Below, in pieces: positions 33,358-42,292 of a DNA stretch of 64,000 nt. A program made the translations under genes and the position numbers. Source of the DNA: Nocardioides allogilvus (GTDB taxonomy: Bacteria; Actinomycetota; Actinomycetes; Propionibacteriales; Nocardioidaceae). The stretch is taken from NCBI RefSeq assembly GCF_003047285.1, contig NZ_PZYX01000001.1:558001-622000 (forward strand), read 5' to 3'. Position 1 is the stretch's first letter; each line of letters opens with the position of its first letter. Below the pieces are notes generated by a model that was given only the letters and a program-made list of their open reading frames with translations, ran no database searches and was not told where the DNA came from.

Positions 33358-34164
33358 ATGCAGCGCACCCGTCTCGGGCAGCTCGCTCTCGCGTCAGCCG
33401 CCCTCATGGCCCTCACCGCAGCGGCTCCGGCCATCGCGGCGACCGAGAGCGACATCCCGTCGTTCTCGCAGTTCCAGTCGCAGACCTACCGCGACACCGA
33501 CCAGCAGTACATCGTCAACGGCGACGAGCCCGTCCAGACCACGGGCGACCTCAAGTCGTTCTACGACCGGCTGGTCGGACCGGAGAGCACCCACGAGGAC
33601 GGCCTGGTCGTGAACACCGTCGGCGGCGTCGACGACAAGTGGTCCGACGCGCAGGTCCGCAACCTGACCTACTGCGTGAGCACCAAGTTCGGCTCGCGCT
33701 ACACCGACGTCGTCAACGCGATGACCAGCGGTGCCGCCCTGTGGGAAGCGGCCTCCGCGGCCGACTACGTCCACGTGTCGTCGCAGGACTCCAGCTGCAA
33801 CACGCGCAACAAGTCCGTGGTCTTCTCGGTCGAGCCCGTCGCGACGACGCAGTACATCGCCCGCGCGTTCTTCCCGAGCACGCCCAAGCGCTCGCGCAAC
33901 GTCCTGATCGACGACTCCATCTGGACGTCGGGTTCGTGGACGCCGACCAACATCATCGGTCACGAGCTCGGCCACACCCTGGGCTTCCGCCACGAGCACA
34001 CGCGCCCGGAGTCCGGCACCTGCTTCGAGGACAACAACTGGCGCCCGCTGACGCCCTACGACTCGGCGTCGATCATGCACTACCCGCAGTGCAACGGGTC
34101 GAGCGACGACCTGAGCATGACGGCGGCCGACCGCCAGGGAGCCGCAGCTCTCTACGGCGCCTGA
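33358..34164 (+). CDS. Secreted zinc metalloprotease (metzincin-like)
   Basis: The 268-residue protein has a signal peptide (LALASAALMALTAAAPAIAA, cleavage near residue 24) and the metzincin zinc motif HELGHTLGFRHEH at residues 202-214 (HExxHxxGxxH) with a Met-turn SIMHYP at about 238-243. Several Cys (CVS, SCN, TCF, QCN) probably form disulfides. The fold resembles M10/M12A/M57-type extracellular proteases. AGGAG precedes ATG 33358, and a canonical terminator follows at 34185-34213. Confidence 0.85.
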   Translation: MQRTRLGQLALASAALMALTAAAPAIAATESDIPSFSQFQSQTYRDTDQQYIVNGDEPVQTTGDLKSFYDRLVGPESTHEDGLVVNTVGGVDDKWSDAQVRNLTYCVSTKFGSRYTDVVNAMTSGAALWEAASAADYVHVSSQDSSCNTRNKSVVFSVEPVATTQYIARAFFPSTPKRSRNVLIDDSIWTSGSWTPTNIIGHELGHTLGFRHEHTRPESGTCFEDNNWRPLTPYDSASIMHYPQCNGSSDDLSMTAADRQGAAALYGA

Positions 34165-34184
34165 TCCACCCAGACCCACGAGAG

Positions 34185-34213
34185 CCCCTCCTGTCCCGAG
34201 CAGGAGGGGTTTT
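34185..34213 (+). terminator. Intrinsic terminator after the metalloprotease gene
   Basis: CCCCTCCTG (34185-34193) pairs with CAGGAGGGG (34201-34209) over a 7-base loop and is followed by TTTT (34210-34213). This is a canonical rho-independent terminator. Confidence 0.9.
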
Positions 34214-34218
34214 CGTGC

Positions 34219-35715
34219 TCAGGACAGCCAGGGGGAGAGCACTCCCGGCGTCGACGCATCGGCCAGGCGGATCGCCGCGGTGAGCGGGATGTCGCGCGCG
34301 ACGACCCGCTCGGCGCCGGCCGCGGTGGTCGCGACGAGGGTGGCCAGGGCGAGGCGTCGCTGGAACCACGACTGCTGCACCACCCAGCCGATGATGCCGT
34401 CGTGCTCGAGCACGGTGCGCACCCGAGTCAGCTCGCCGCTGCCGACGACCAGGTGCTCGGGCGTCGTCGCGTGGCCGAGATGCCTGTACGCCGACTCGCC
34501 GCTCACCGCAGCGAAGGCGAGCGCCACCACGCCCACGACCACGGGCAGCCACGTCGGGACAGCGAGCCACAGTGATGCGACCAGCGGGATCGCGGTGACC
34601 AGGAGTGCTCCCCACAGCTGCCGGATCCACGCGCGCCGGCGGGCGGCCGGACCGTGCTGTGTGAGCGCGACCGACATCGGCTCGTGGGTCTCGAGGACGT
34701 CGGCGCCCACGGACGTGGCCACCGACCGGGGGCAGGGCGGCAGGATCGCGGTCACCCCGCCGGAGCCGACGCCGGTGGCCAGCGTGGCCAGCTCGGCGCC
34801 GCCGACGAGTCGCAGCAGCACCGGCTCCTTCATCTCGACGCCGCGCACGCGCTTCTCCTCGACGGTGATCGAGCGGGTCGTGAACAGGCCGGCGGTGAGC
34901 TGCAGCGAGCCGGCCTCGCGCGTGAGCCGCATGTTCCACCACTGCACGACATAGCCGGTCACGGCGACCATGATCCAGCTCACGAGTGCGCCGATGACCA
35001 GCCCGGCGATCACGAGCGAGAGCGCGAACTGGGCGACCCAGTGCCACGCCGACTCGGCCGTGTCCGCCACTGGCAGCTGGTCGCCGAACTGCGACAGGGC
35101 ACCCACGGCCGCGGCGACGACGACGAGCCGGGCCAGGCTGAACGGCGCGAACCTGAGCCATGCCCAGTCGATCTCGGCGAGCACGCGCGCGGGTTCGCCG
35201 GTGCGTACGCCGCCGGGCGTCGCGACCTCGTCGGCGCCGGCCGGCAGTGTGTCGGCGTCCGCGGGCACCGTCACGGGAGCTCTCCTCGAGAGCAGGAAAG
35301 CGCGCAGGTCGGCGGCCTCGCGGACGGTGAGCGAGTCGAGCGTGATCCGGTCGTCGTCGACGCCGGTGCCGATCTGGACCTTGGTCAGGCCGACGAGCCG
35401 GTGGAGCAGCGAGGCCTCGAGGTCGACGCTGCGGACGCGGTCGAGCGGGGCGGTCTTGGACTTCTTGTTCAGCAGCCCGCTGCGGGTCTGGAACTGGGTG
35501 TCGGTGGTCCGGTAGAAGGTGGTGAGCCATGGGAGCACACCGAAGACCACGGCGCCGAGGGCGACGACCGGCACGGCCCACCACGGCATCGCGCGATCCC
35601 CCGAGCTGATCCCGACGAGCGCGATCGCAGCGGGGAAGGCGAACTGGCCGAGCACCTTGACGGGGTCGATCAGCAGGTTGCGCGCCGACAACCGCTGCCA
35701 GTCGGGCTCGCTCAT
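34219..35715 (-). CDS. PH-domain (bPH_2) membrane protein, YdbT-like
   Basis: The 498-residue protein has pairs of membrane helices at about residues 24-65, 188-205, 235-260 and 368-405, each followed by a bacterial PH-like (bPH_2) domain, for example TTDTQFQTRSGLLNKKSKTAPLDRVRSVDL and LQLTAGLFTTRSITVEEKRVRGVE. The layout matches YdbT-type proteins. The role is not firmly known. ATG 35715 overlaps the stop of the upstream PH protein gene (ATGA). Confidence 0.83.
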   Translation of the reverse strand: MSEPDWQRLSARNLLIDPVKVLGQFAFPAAIALVGISSGDRAMPWWAVPVVALGAVVFGVLPWLTTFYRTTDTQFQTRSGLLNKKSKTAPLDRVRSVDLEASLLHRLVGLTKVQIGTGVDDDRITLDSLTVREAADLRAFLLSRRAPVTVPADADTLPAGADEVATPGGVRTGEPARVLAEIDWAWLRFAPFSLARLVVVAAAVGALSQFGDQLPVADTAESAWHWVAQFALSLVIAGLVIGALVSWIMVAVTGYVVQWWNMRLTREAGSLQLTAGLFTTRSITVEEKRVRGVEMKEPVLLRLVGGAELATLATGVGSGGVTAILPPCPRSVATSVGADVLETHEPMSVALTQHGPAARRRAWIRQLWGALLVTAIPLVASLWLAVPTWLPVVVGVVALAFAAVSGESAYRHLGHATTPEHLVVGSGELTRVRTVLEHDGIIGWVVQQSWFQRRLALATLVATTAAGAERVVARDIPLTAAIRLADASTPGVLSPWLS

Positions 35716-36236
35716 GTCGCGTCGCCCTCGCTCGCGCCCGTGATCTCGGTGAGCTCGTGCACGAGCCGGCGGGCGACGTCGCGGTCGAGGCAGTCGATGG
35801 TGATCGGGCCCGCCGCCGACGCGGTGGTGACGGTCAGCGACGCGAGCCGGAACATCCGCATCAGAGCGCCCTGGGTCGAGTCGACCGTCTGCACGCGGCT
35901 CAGGGGGGCGATCCTGCTGTCGATGCGCAGCCAGCCGGCGCGGGTGTGGATCGCGGTCGGGGTGATCTCCCAGCGGTGGATGCGGAACCTCAGCTGGGGC
36001 ATCACCGCCACGTGGGCCAGTGGCAGCACGAGCGCGAGCACCAGGGCCGGGACGGCCCACCACGGCCGCCCGGGCCCTTCGGACACCGCGGGCACGGCGA
36101 AGGCGAACAGCGAGATCGCGATGATCCACTCGACCACGGCGCCGATCAGCGCGCTCACCCGCCAGTAGGTCACGGCGCGGGGGGAGACCTGGTGGGCGGG
36201 CTCGCGCAGGTCCACGGAACCGCTCACCGCACTCAT
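35712..36236 (-). CDS. PH-domain (bPH_2) membrane protein, YdbS-like
   Basis: The 174-residue protein has two membrane helices (about residues 27-48 and 55-75) and a bPH_2 domain (RFRIHRWEITPTAIHTRAGWLRID, IAPLSRVQTVDSTQGALMRMF). YdbS-like proteins are regularly encoded directly before a YdbT-like partner, as here, and the two probably form a membrane complex. ATG 36236 is preferred over the longer frame from 36347. Confidence 0.85.
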   Translation of the reverse strand: MSAVSGSVDLREPAHQVSPRAVTYWRVSALIGAVVEWIIAISLFAFAVPAVSEGPGRPWWAVPALVLALVLPLAHVAVMPQLRFRIHRWEITPTAIHTRAGWLRIDSRIAPLSRVQTVDSTQGALMRMFRLASLTVTTASAAGPITIDCLDRDVARRLVHELTEITGASEGDAT

Positions 36237-36353
36237 GCGCCCACTCGCGTGGCTTCGGGCGCACACGAGGCACGAGGGGCACTGCGCTGGCTGGTCCGCT
36301 GGCTCATGCGGTGAGCCTACGAGGCCGGTCGGCCCGCGCGGTGGCACGCGGCG

Positions 36354-37952
36354 TCAGTCCGCGATCGTCCAGGTCGTGTCGGTCGTCGGTCCCAGGACGG
36401 TGCGCAGCTCTCGGGTGTACGTCGCGAAGCCGCTCGCCGCGTCGAGCGAGTGCGTCTCCGTGGCACCGCCGGCGTCCCGGTCGATGAGGACCAGGTCGGC
36501 CCGGCCGTCACCGTTGTCGTCCGCGGCGGTGGCGACCCAGGACGAGTCGAGCGCGGGGGCGGCGGTCGTCGTCTGCGCCAGCCAGGACGTGAACTGCGTC
36601 CGGGCGTCGAGCACGTGCACCGCGGTGTTGGCGCCGGCCTGGGTGTCGACGAGGTAGAGGTCGTCACGGCCGTCGAAGTTGTAGTCCCCGGCAGCCATGC
36701 GCCAGCGGTCGCGGGGCAGGGGGGGCACCGGCAGGTCGACGTCGATGAGCCGGGTCTGGAAGTCGGTGTCGGCGTCCAGCACGGTCAGGTGGGCGGTGTC
36801 GCCGTTCCTGTTCGAGAGGAGGTAGAGGTCGTCACGGCCGTCGCCGTCGGCGTCACCCGCGAGGAACCGGGTCCGCCCCAGCCCACCGCGTCGCTCGACG
36901 ATGGTCGCGTGGTTGAGGGAGGTGTGCAGGTAGTTGCCACCGTCGAGCACCTGCACCTGCGCCGTGTCGCGTCCCGCCATCCGGATCGCGTAGACGTCCG
37001 TGGCGAGGTCGCCGTCGTAGTCGCCGCCGGTGAAGCGCCACCCGCGTCCTTCGATCGGCAGCGGGGTCTGGTTGGAGTAGATCGCATAGCCCGAAGCCGC
37101 GCTGAGCACGTGGGCCTCGGCCCCGGCCTCGGTCTCCCGGATCGCGGTCAGGTCGGCCGGGACCCCCGAGGGCACGCGCCCGACGACCTCGACGGTCACC
37201 GCATCGACGTACATCGAGGGCGTGGTCGACGTCTCGCCACAGGTGGGCTGCTGCTCGTCGGGACAATTGCGCTTGTTCTGCAGGCGCAGGTGCTCGGCGG
37301 ACACGGGCGCGTGCGGGGTCGACCAGGTCTCGACACCGTCGACGAAGTAGCGCGTCGGCGCTGGCGCCTCGGCTGCCGGGTCCTGGCCGGGCGGCTGGTA
37401 GGTGAACTCGACGGCGTAGGTGTGCCAGGCGTCCATGTCGCGCGGATAGCGATCACCGGCGCACTCGACCTCACCGATCGGCGGGGCGTAGCGCCAGTAG
37501 TAGGCCACCTGGACCCGGCTGCACTGCTTCTGGTCACCCCAGCTCTCGACGACGTCGATCTCGCCGGCGCGCTGGAGGTCGTTGGTGCGCAGCCAGAAGG
37601 AGGTGTGCACCCCGGTCTCGCGCGGCATCTTCAAGGTGGCGCTGACGCGGTAGGTCGTCCCGGGCTCGAAGGGCACCTCGGTGGCGTACTCGAGGTGCGC
37701 CTCGGGGCGCAGCTCGACGACCGTGCGCCCGTCCACGCTGGCCTGGGTCACCTTGTCGGCGGTCGACGACGAGACGTGCGTCCAGCGATCGGCGTACGGC
37801 GCGTCGAACCCGTCGGCGAAGACCTGGCTCGGCGCCGTGACCGCGACGTCGCTGGTCACGGGCACAGCCGGGACCTCGAGGGCCGGGACACCGGTGGCCG
37901 TCGAGGGCAGCATGGAGACGAGCACGAGCAGCTCTTGGAGCCAGGAAGGCAT
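36354..37952 (-). CDS. Secreted GH16-like glycosidase with FG-GAP/VCBS repeats
   Basis: The 532-residue protein has a weak signal peptide (about residues 1-22), a domain resembling GH16 beta-glucanases (about 45-270), with the ExDxxE-like site GEIDVVESWG at about 128-137 and ATLKMPRETGVHTSFWL before it, and a C-terminal region of at least four Ca-binding FG-GAP/VCBS units (GGDYDGDLATDVY, AGDADGDGRDDLY, AGDYNFDGRDDLY, AADDNGDGRADLV). This suggests an extracellular polysaccharide-active enzyme with a binding propeller. AAGGA precedes ATG 37952. The substrate is unknown. Confidence 0.75.
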   Translation of the reverse strand: MPSWLQELLVLVSMLPSTATGVPALEVPAVPVTSDVAVTAPSQVFADGFDAPYADRWTHVSSSTADKVTQASVDGRTVVELRPEAHLEYATEVPFEPGTTYRVSATLKMPRETGVHTSFWLRTNDLQRAGEIDVVESWGDQKQCSRVQVAYYWRYAPPIGEVECAGDRYPRDMDAWHTYAVEFTYQPPGQDPAAEAPAPTRYFVDGVETWSTPHAPVSAEHLRLQNKRNCPDEQQPTCGETSTTPSMYVDAVTVEVVGRVPSGVPADLTAIRETEAGAEAHVLSAASGYAIYSNQTPLPIEGRGWRFTGGDYDGDLATDVYAIRMAGRDTAQVQVLDGGNYLHTSLNHATIVERRGGLGRTRFLAGDADGDGRDDLYLLSNRNGDTAHLTVLDADTDFQTRLIDVDLPVPPLPRDRWRMAAGDYNFDGRDDLYLVDTQAGANTAVHVLDARTQFTSWLAQTTTAAPALDSSWVATAADDNGDGRADLVLIDRDAGGATETHSLDAASGFATYTRELRTVLGPTTDTTWTIAD

Positions 37953-38058
37953 GGGTCCTTGGGAGGTCACGGCGCGGAAGGGACACCACGATTGAACAAG
38001 GCCGGGCCAAAGGCGTCGAATCGCTGCGGCCTCCCGCGCGGCCGTAGACTCCCGGCCC

Positions 38059-39135
38059 GTGGCTCTCACCATCGGTATCGTCGGACTCCCCAATGCGGGC
38101 AAGTCGACCCTCTTCAACGCCCTGACCAAGAACGACGTGCTTGCGGCGAACTACCCGTTCGCCACGATCGAGCCCAACGTCGGCGTCGTCGGTGTCCCCG
38201 ACGAGCGGCTCGCGAAGCTCGCCGAGGTCTTCGGGTCGGCCAAGCTGCTGCCCGCGACCGTCGAGTTCGTCGACATCGCCGGCATCGTCGCCGGCGCCTC
38301 GCAGGGCGAGGGCTTGGGCAACAAGTTCCTCTCGCACATCCGCGAGTCCTCGGCGATCTGCCAGGTCACGCGTGTCTTCCGCGACGAGGACGTCACCCAC
38401 GTCGACGGTGAGGTCAACCCGGCCTCCGACATCGGCACCATCCAGACCGAGCTGATCCTGGCCGACATCCAGACCGTGGAGAAGTCGATCCCGCGGCTGG
38501 AGAAGGAGGTGCGCGGCGACAAGTCGAAGGGCGCCGTGCTCGACGCCGCGCGCGAGGCGTTGACCGCGCTCGAGGGTGGGACGCCGATCATCGACACGAA
38601 GATCGACCGCGAGCTCCTCCGCGAGCTGTCGCTGCTGACGGCCAAGCCGTTCATCTTCGTCTTCAACTGCGACGCCGACGAGCTGTCGGATTCCGACCTC
38701 CTCGCGAAGATGCAGGCTCTCGTGGCACCCGCCGAGGCGATCTTCCTCGACGCGAAGTTCGAGTCCGAGCTCGTGGAGCTCGGCTCCGACGAGGAGGCGC
38801 ACGAGATGCTCGCCGAGATGGGGATCACCGAGTCGGGGCTCGACCAGCTCGCGCGCGTCGGCTTCGACACCCTCGGCCTGCAGACCTACCTGACCGCCGG
38901 CCCCAAGGAGACGCGGGCCTGGACGATCAGGAAGGGCGCCACCGCGCCCGAGGCGGCCGGTGTCATCCACACCGACTTCCAGAAGGGCTTCATCAAGGCC
39001 GAGATCGTGTCCTTCGACGACCTGATGGCCGTCGGCACCATGCAGAAGGCCAAGGAAGCCGGCAAGGTGCGCATCGAGGGCAAGGACTACGTGATGGTCG
39101 ACGGCGACGTCGTGGAGTTCCGCTTCAACGTCTGA
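38059..39135 (+). CDS. ychF: Redox-regulated ATPase YchF (Obg-like)
   Basis: The 358-residue P-loop NTPase has G1 GLPNAGKST (residues 9-17), G3 VDIAGIVAGASQGEGLGNKFL (about 72-92), a coiled-coil insertion and a C-terminal TGS domain (TYLTAGPKETRAWTIRKGATAPEAAGVIHTDF). The usual NKxD specificity motif is replaced, as in YchF/OLA1, which prefer ATP; here the segment is VFNCDADEL. It binds ribosomes and acts in stress responses in other bacteria. Start GTG 38059. Confidence 0.95.
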   Translation: MALTIGIVGLPNAGKSTLFNALTKNDVLAANYPFATIEPNVGVVGVPDERLAKLAEVFGSAKLLPATVEFVDIAGIVAGASQGEGLGNKFLSHIRESSAICQVTRVFRDEDVTHVDGEVNPASDIGTIQTELILADIQTVEKSIPRLEKEVRGDKSKGAVLDAAREALTALEGGTPIIDTKIDRELLRELSLLTAKPFIFVFNCDADELSDSDLLAKMQALVAPAEAIFLDAKFESELVELGSDEEAHEMLAEMGITESGLDQLARVGFDTLGLQTYLTAGPKETRAWTIRKGATAPEAAGVIHTDFQKGFIKAEIVSFDDLMAVGTMQKAKEAGKVRIEGKDYVMVDGDVVEFRFNV

Positions 39136-39153
39136 GGGTTTCGGCCCTCCGGA

Positions 39154-39235
39154 TGAAACTCCACGCACAGGCGTGGAGATTCAGCGCCTGAGCCGGTTGG
39201 ACCCCTGAAACTCCACGCGTCTGCGTGGACCTTCA
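39154..39235. repeat. Pair of near-identical hairpins downstream of ychF
   Basis: Copy 1: TGAAACTCCACGC (39154-39166) and GCGTGGAGATTCA (39171-39183). Copy 2: TGAAACTCCACGC (39206-39218) and GCGTGGACCTTCA (39223-39235). The left arms are identical and the copies are 52 bp apart. The first could terminate ychF, but two copies suggest a REP-like element. Confidence 0.65.
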
Positions 39236-39263
39236 TGAGGCGTACGGCGCTAGCGTGGCGCTC

Positions 39264-39368
39264 ATGATCACCGCGCTCCACCGGGGCGTCGGCCTGCGGG
39301 TCCCCGGCGCCGACGACATGCTGCTCTACCAGCCGCGGCACGCCATGGCCTACGACGTCGGCCACTGA
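39264..39368 (+). CDS. Short ORF of 34 codons, doubtful
   Basis: ATG 39264 to TGA 39366-39368 could encode 34 residues (MITALHRGVGLRVPG...). It lies between the hairpin pair and the glutaredoxin-like gene with only one base to the latter's GTG. I recognise no family and see no clear ribosome binding site; it may be a leader or chance frame. Confidence 0.25.
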   Translation: MITALHRGVGLRVPGADDMLLYQPRHAMAYDVGH

Positions 39369-39369
39369 G

Positions 39370-39669
39370 GTGTTCGGTCACCGCCCCACCTCCGTCTCCG
39401 CCGCCGAGGGTGCGCGGGCTGGCGCGGAGGGCCAGGTCGTCATCTACTGGCGCAAGGGCTGCCCCTTCACCAAGCGACTGCGGCTCGTCCTGGGCAAGCG
39501 CGGAGCCGCCGCCGTGTGGGTCGACATCTGGGCGGACGCCGACGCAGCGGCGTACGTCAGGAGCGTCAACGACGGCAACGAGACCGTCCCGACAGTCGTG
39601 ATCGACGGTGAGCCGCACACCAACCCGGCTCCGAGGCTCGTCGTCGCGGCGTTGTCCCGCCAGGCCTAG
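39370..39669 (+). CDS. Glutaredoxin/mycoredoxin-like protein with CPFT active site
   Basis: The 99-residue protein has a thioredoxin fold typical of actinobacterial glutaredoxin-like proteins: VVIYWRKGCPFTKRLRLVLGKRG (about residues 23-45), WVDIWADADAAAYVRSVNDGNETVPTVVIDG (cis-Pro in TVPTV). The active site is CPFT (C31, T34), lacking the resolving cysteine of dithiol mycoredoxins (CPFC or similar). It may act as a monothiol enzyme with mycothiol, made via MshB (51245). GTG 39370; its stop overlaps the convergent gene's stop (CTAG). Confidence 0.8.
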   Translation: MFGHRPTSVSAAEGARAGAEGQVVIYWRKGCPFTKRLRLVLGKRGAAAVWVDIWADADAAAYVRSVNDGNETVPTVVIDGEPHTNPAPRLVVAALSRQA

Positions 39670-41705
39670 AGACTGGTGGGCGGCCAGGGCTCTCGTCTGG
39701 CCCGCTGTCTCGGGTCGAGGCGTTCCAACACGTTGGCCACCAGGTCCGGAAGCATGCCGATCAAGAGGCAGACAGCCGCCACCACGAGGAACACCGGCGC
39801 GTCTGAGCGCCGCATGTGTGACGCGGGAGCGACCAGCGCCCAGACCAGCATGATCAATGCGAGCATCCCGAACCCGAGGCCGGCAAACCCGATCACGTTG
39901 CGAACCCTGAGCAACCAGCCCGGTCTGCGCAACCACGGTCGATGCAACCTGTCGCCCAACCGAGCGGCGAATTCCTCAGCAATGTCGAGGCCCGGTCCGT
40001 TGCCGCGAATCGTTGTGCTTCCCTGAGAGGTCGTGATCCGCAGACGCCACCAGTGCCCACCGATCATGGGTCCGAAGGTTGCGGCCACGACATCGTCGAG
40101 AGGCACCTCCGTCGACTGTCCCTCCAGGTCACCGGCGTTGACAGCGGACATGCGCTCCTGGAAGGCCGTGCCATCCATCGCGTGGCGCACGTCGGTCCTG
40201 ACTCCTTGCGCGTAGGTCACGGGGAACAGTCGCAGAGCCTGGGTGGAGAGCACTGCCTCGGCGGTTCGAAGGCCTTGGTAGGCATGGAAGGCAAGGATGG
40301 ACTGCTCTCCGTCGGGCGCGACTCCCTCCCCGAGCCACAGCGGGTCTTCAAGGCCCACACCTTGGGCATGGAGCCAATCGCGGAGGGCGCCGAGCCCCCT
40401 GCCGGCACCGAACTCCGCCAAGGCGTGTTGCACCACCCCTTCGACGGCCAGGACCCGGCCTTGTTCGTCGATCAGGCATGTCCCGAACGGCCACTGCCAG
40501 ATGGTTTGACCTGCCCCTCCATCGAGGAGCGCGACCGAGGTGGCAGCTGTCAGGACCTCGTCGAGGACGGGCTTCACAGGCGTCGGCTCTTCGCCTGCTT
40601 CTGTCGGCGTGCTGGTGAGCACGGCCGCCAAGGTGTCGGCCCACCCGTCCTCGACCAGACCCAGGATCGTCTCCAGGGTCGCCGGATGAGTGTGTCCGGT
40701 CGCACGGTCGGCTGCGACCAAAGCAGCTGCCAGGGTTTGACGCCATCGTGGAACGGAGACGGAAGCAGGGTGCTCCTCCCAGTTCGTCGGCTCGAGCGCC
40801 AGCTCGTCCGCGTCGACGAGCGTCGATGCGAGATCGGCCTCATAGCGGCGCACGTCCTGGAGCAGGGTGATGGACGGATCGCCACCCGGGCGTGCGTCAA
40901 AGGTCACGAGGGCATGACTCTCGCAAGCGGTGAGGAAGGAGCGCAGTCCGGTGAACGGCTCCGGGTGCCAGAATCGAGCAGCCATCGCTGGAGCCAGCCA
41001 CAGTCCGCAGACGTGTTGCCACGATTCCTCAACCGCATCGAGCACCTGCGCGGTCTGCCGCCACGTCGATCCACGCTGACCGCGCAAGCTGTCGACCCAC
41101 GCGTGGGTCGCCTCCTGGAAGTCGGCGGCGGCAACATCGATGCGATGCAGAAGCATTCTGCTCGCCCGTGAATCCTTGCCATCGCGATAGCGCAGGGCGC
41201 CGCCAAGCCCCGAGGCCAGGAGCCATCGCGCCCGTCGCGTCGACGGGTGCGCATCGAGTTCTGCGAAGACCTTCGCGTCGGTCACCAGAGCGGCCAGCTC
41301 GTCGCGCTGCAGGAACATGAGGAAGGGAAGGCCGATGGTCAGCGTCCCGTCCGCTACGCCGACTCCGGCATGTGGGGCCAGACGCACCTCGGGGCGGTAT
41401 CCGGGCGCCACCGACTCCATCCACCGGGCGAAGCGCTCGGCATCGACGGGACTGAGTGGGATCGTGGATCTGTCGACCCCCTTGGACCGAGGCACGAACC
41501 GACTCGCGTTGTAGACGAGCGAGACGGTGGCCGCAGCTCCGAGCAATGCGTACCAACGCAGTTCATCGCCCCAGACCAGCACCGCGATCGTGAGTCCGAG
41601 AGTGACGAAGGGCATCAGCACTGCAGTCGCCAACGACACGACCCAGGCACGAGACAGTTGTCGCGCAGCCGCAGTCACGGCACGGCTCGGCTGGTTGGTC
41701 TCCAC
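39666..41705 (-). CDS. Large membrane protein resembling a degenerate M48 peptidase
   Basis: The 679-residue protein has two N-terminal membrane helices (about residues 23-65) and two C-terminal ones (about 590-645). Between them, after the second helix, comes a stretch laid out like HtpX/M48 peptidases (PEVRLAPHAGVGVADGTLTIGLPFLMFLQRDELAALVTDAKVF, about 103-145), but where M48 proteins have HExxH the sequence is TDAKVF, so zinc binding looks lost. The following 430 residues are not recognised. By eye its codon use is less GC-biased at third positions than neighbours, suggesting different ancestry. The function is unknown. Confidence 0.6.
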   Translation of the reverse strand: METNQPSRAVTAAARQLSRAWVVSLATAVLMPFVTLGLTIAVLVWGDELRWYALLGAAATVSLVYNASRFVPRSKGVDRSTIPLSPVDAERFARWMESVAPGYRPEVRLAPHAGVGVADGTLTIGLPFLMFLQRDELAALVTDAKVFAELDAHPSTRRARWLLASGLGGALRYRDGKDSRASRMLLHRIDVAAADFQEATHAWVDSLRGQRGSTWRQTAQVLDAVEESWQHVCGLWLAPAMAARFWHPEPFTGLRSFLTACESHALVTFDARPGGDPSITLLQDVRRYEADLASTLVDADELALEPTNWEEHPASVSVPRWRQTLAAALVAADRATGHTHPATLETILGLVEDGWADTLAAVLTSTPTEAGEEPTPVKPVLDEVLTAATSVALLDGGAGQTIWQWPFGTCLIDEQGRVLAVEGVVQHALAEFGAGRGLGALRDWLHAQGVGLEDPLWLGEGVAPDGEQSILAFHAYQGLRTAEAVLSTQALRLFPVTYAQGVRTDVRHAMDGTAFQERMSAVNAGDLEGQSTEVPLDDVVAATFGPMIGGHWWRLRITTSQGSTTIRGNGPGLDIAEEFAARLGDRLHRPWLRRPGWLLRVRNVIGFAGLGFGMLALIMLVWALVAPASHMRRSDAPVFLVVAAVCLLIGMLPDLVANVLERLDPRQRARREPWPPTSL

Positions 41706-41800
41706 GATCGTCCCCGATCACGCGTTGATGGTCAGCGTCGAGGTCCTGTGTCGCCAGGTCCCAGCGATCTCGACGGGCAGATGGATGGGACGGCAGACCC

Positions 41801-42271
41801 TCAGGCCTCTGCCGCAGCCTTGATTGCCTCGAGCGTCTCGCGCATGCCGGCGAGCTGGCTCTCGGTGAACGCGTCCTGCCCACCCATGAAGCCGTCGGTG
41901 AGCTCGCGCGACAGCTCCGAGAGACCGTCGGGCAGCTCGCGGCGCTGGGTCAGGAGGGTGCCGGCGTCGGTCGCGGAGAGCAGGAACGACCAGATCGCCC
42001 AGTTCTCCTCGACCCGGAACGCCACCTCTGACTCCGGCGAGAACTTCACGACCTCCGCGTGCGTGGTCCACTCCAGCTCGCCGTGGATGTTGCGGTTGGT
42101 GAACTGCGTGCCCTGCTCCACGGTCTCGAAGCCGCTGCGCAGCCGGGTCGAGGTGACCTGCGGGCTCCAGTCGGGCATGCGGCAGACGTCGCTGACCAGG
42201 GGCCAGACGTGGGCGACGGGAGCGGAGATCTCGACGCTCTGCTCGAGCAGGGGGCGGATGTCATTCGTCAC
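41801..42271 (-). CDS. SRPBCC/polyketide cyclase-like ligand-binding protein
   Basis: The 156-residue protein fits the START/SRPBCC fold: an N-terminal strand (QSVEISAPVAHVWPLVSDVCRMPDWSP), then alternating strands with TNRNIHGELEWTTHAEVVKFSPESEVAFRVEEN, and a long C-terminal helix (QLAGMRETLEAIKAAAEA). Such proteins bind hydrophobic ligands; the ligand is unknown. GTG 42271 is preferred because AGGG lies seven bases upstream; GTG 42280 is the alternative. Confidence 0.8.
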   Translation of the reverse strand: MTNDIRPLLEQSVEISAPVAHVWPLVSDVCRMPDWSPQVTSTRLRSGFETVEQGTQFTNRNIHGELEWTTHAEVVKFSPESEVAFRVEENWAIWSFLLSATDAGTLLTQRRELPDGLSELSRELTDGFMGGQDAFTESQLAGMRETLEAIKAAAEA

Positions 42272-42292
42272 GACCAGCACCCTAGTGATCCG

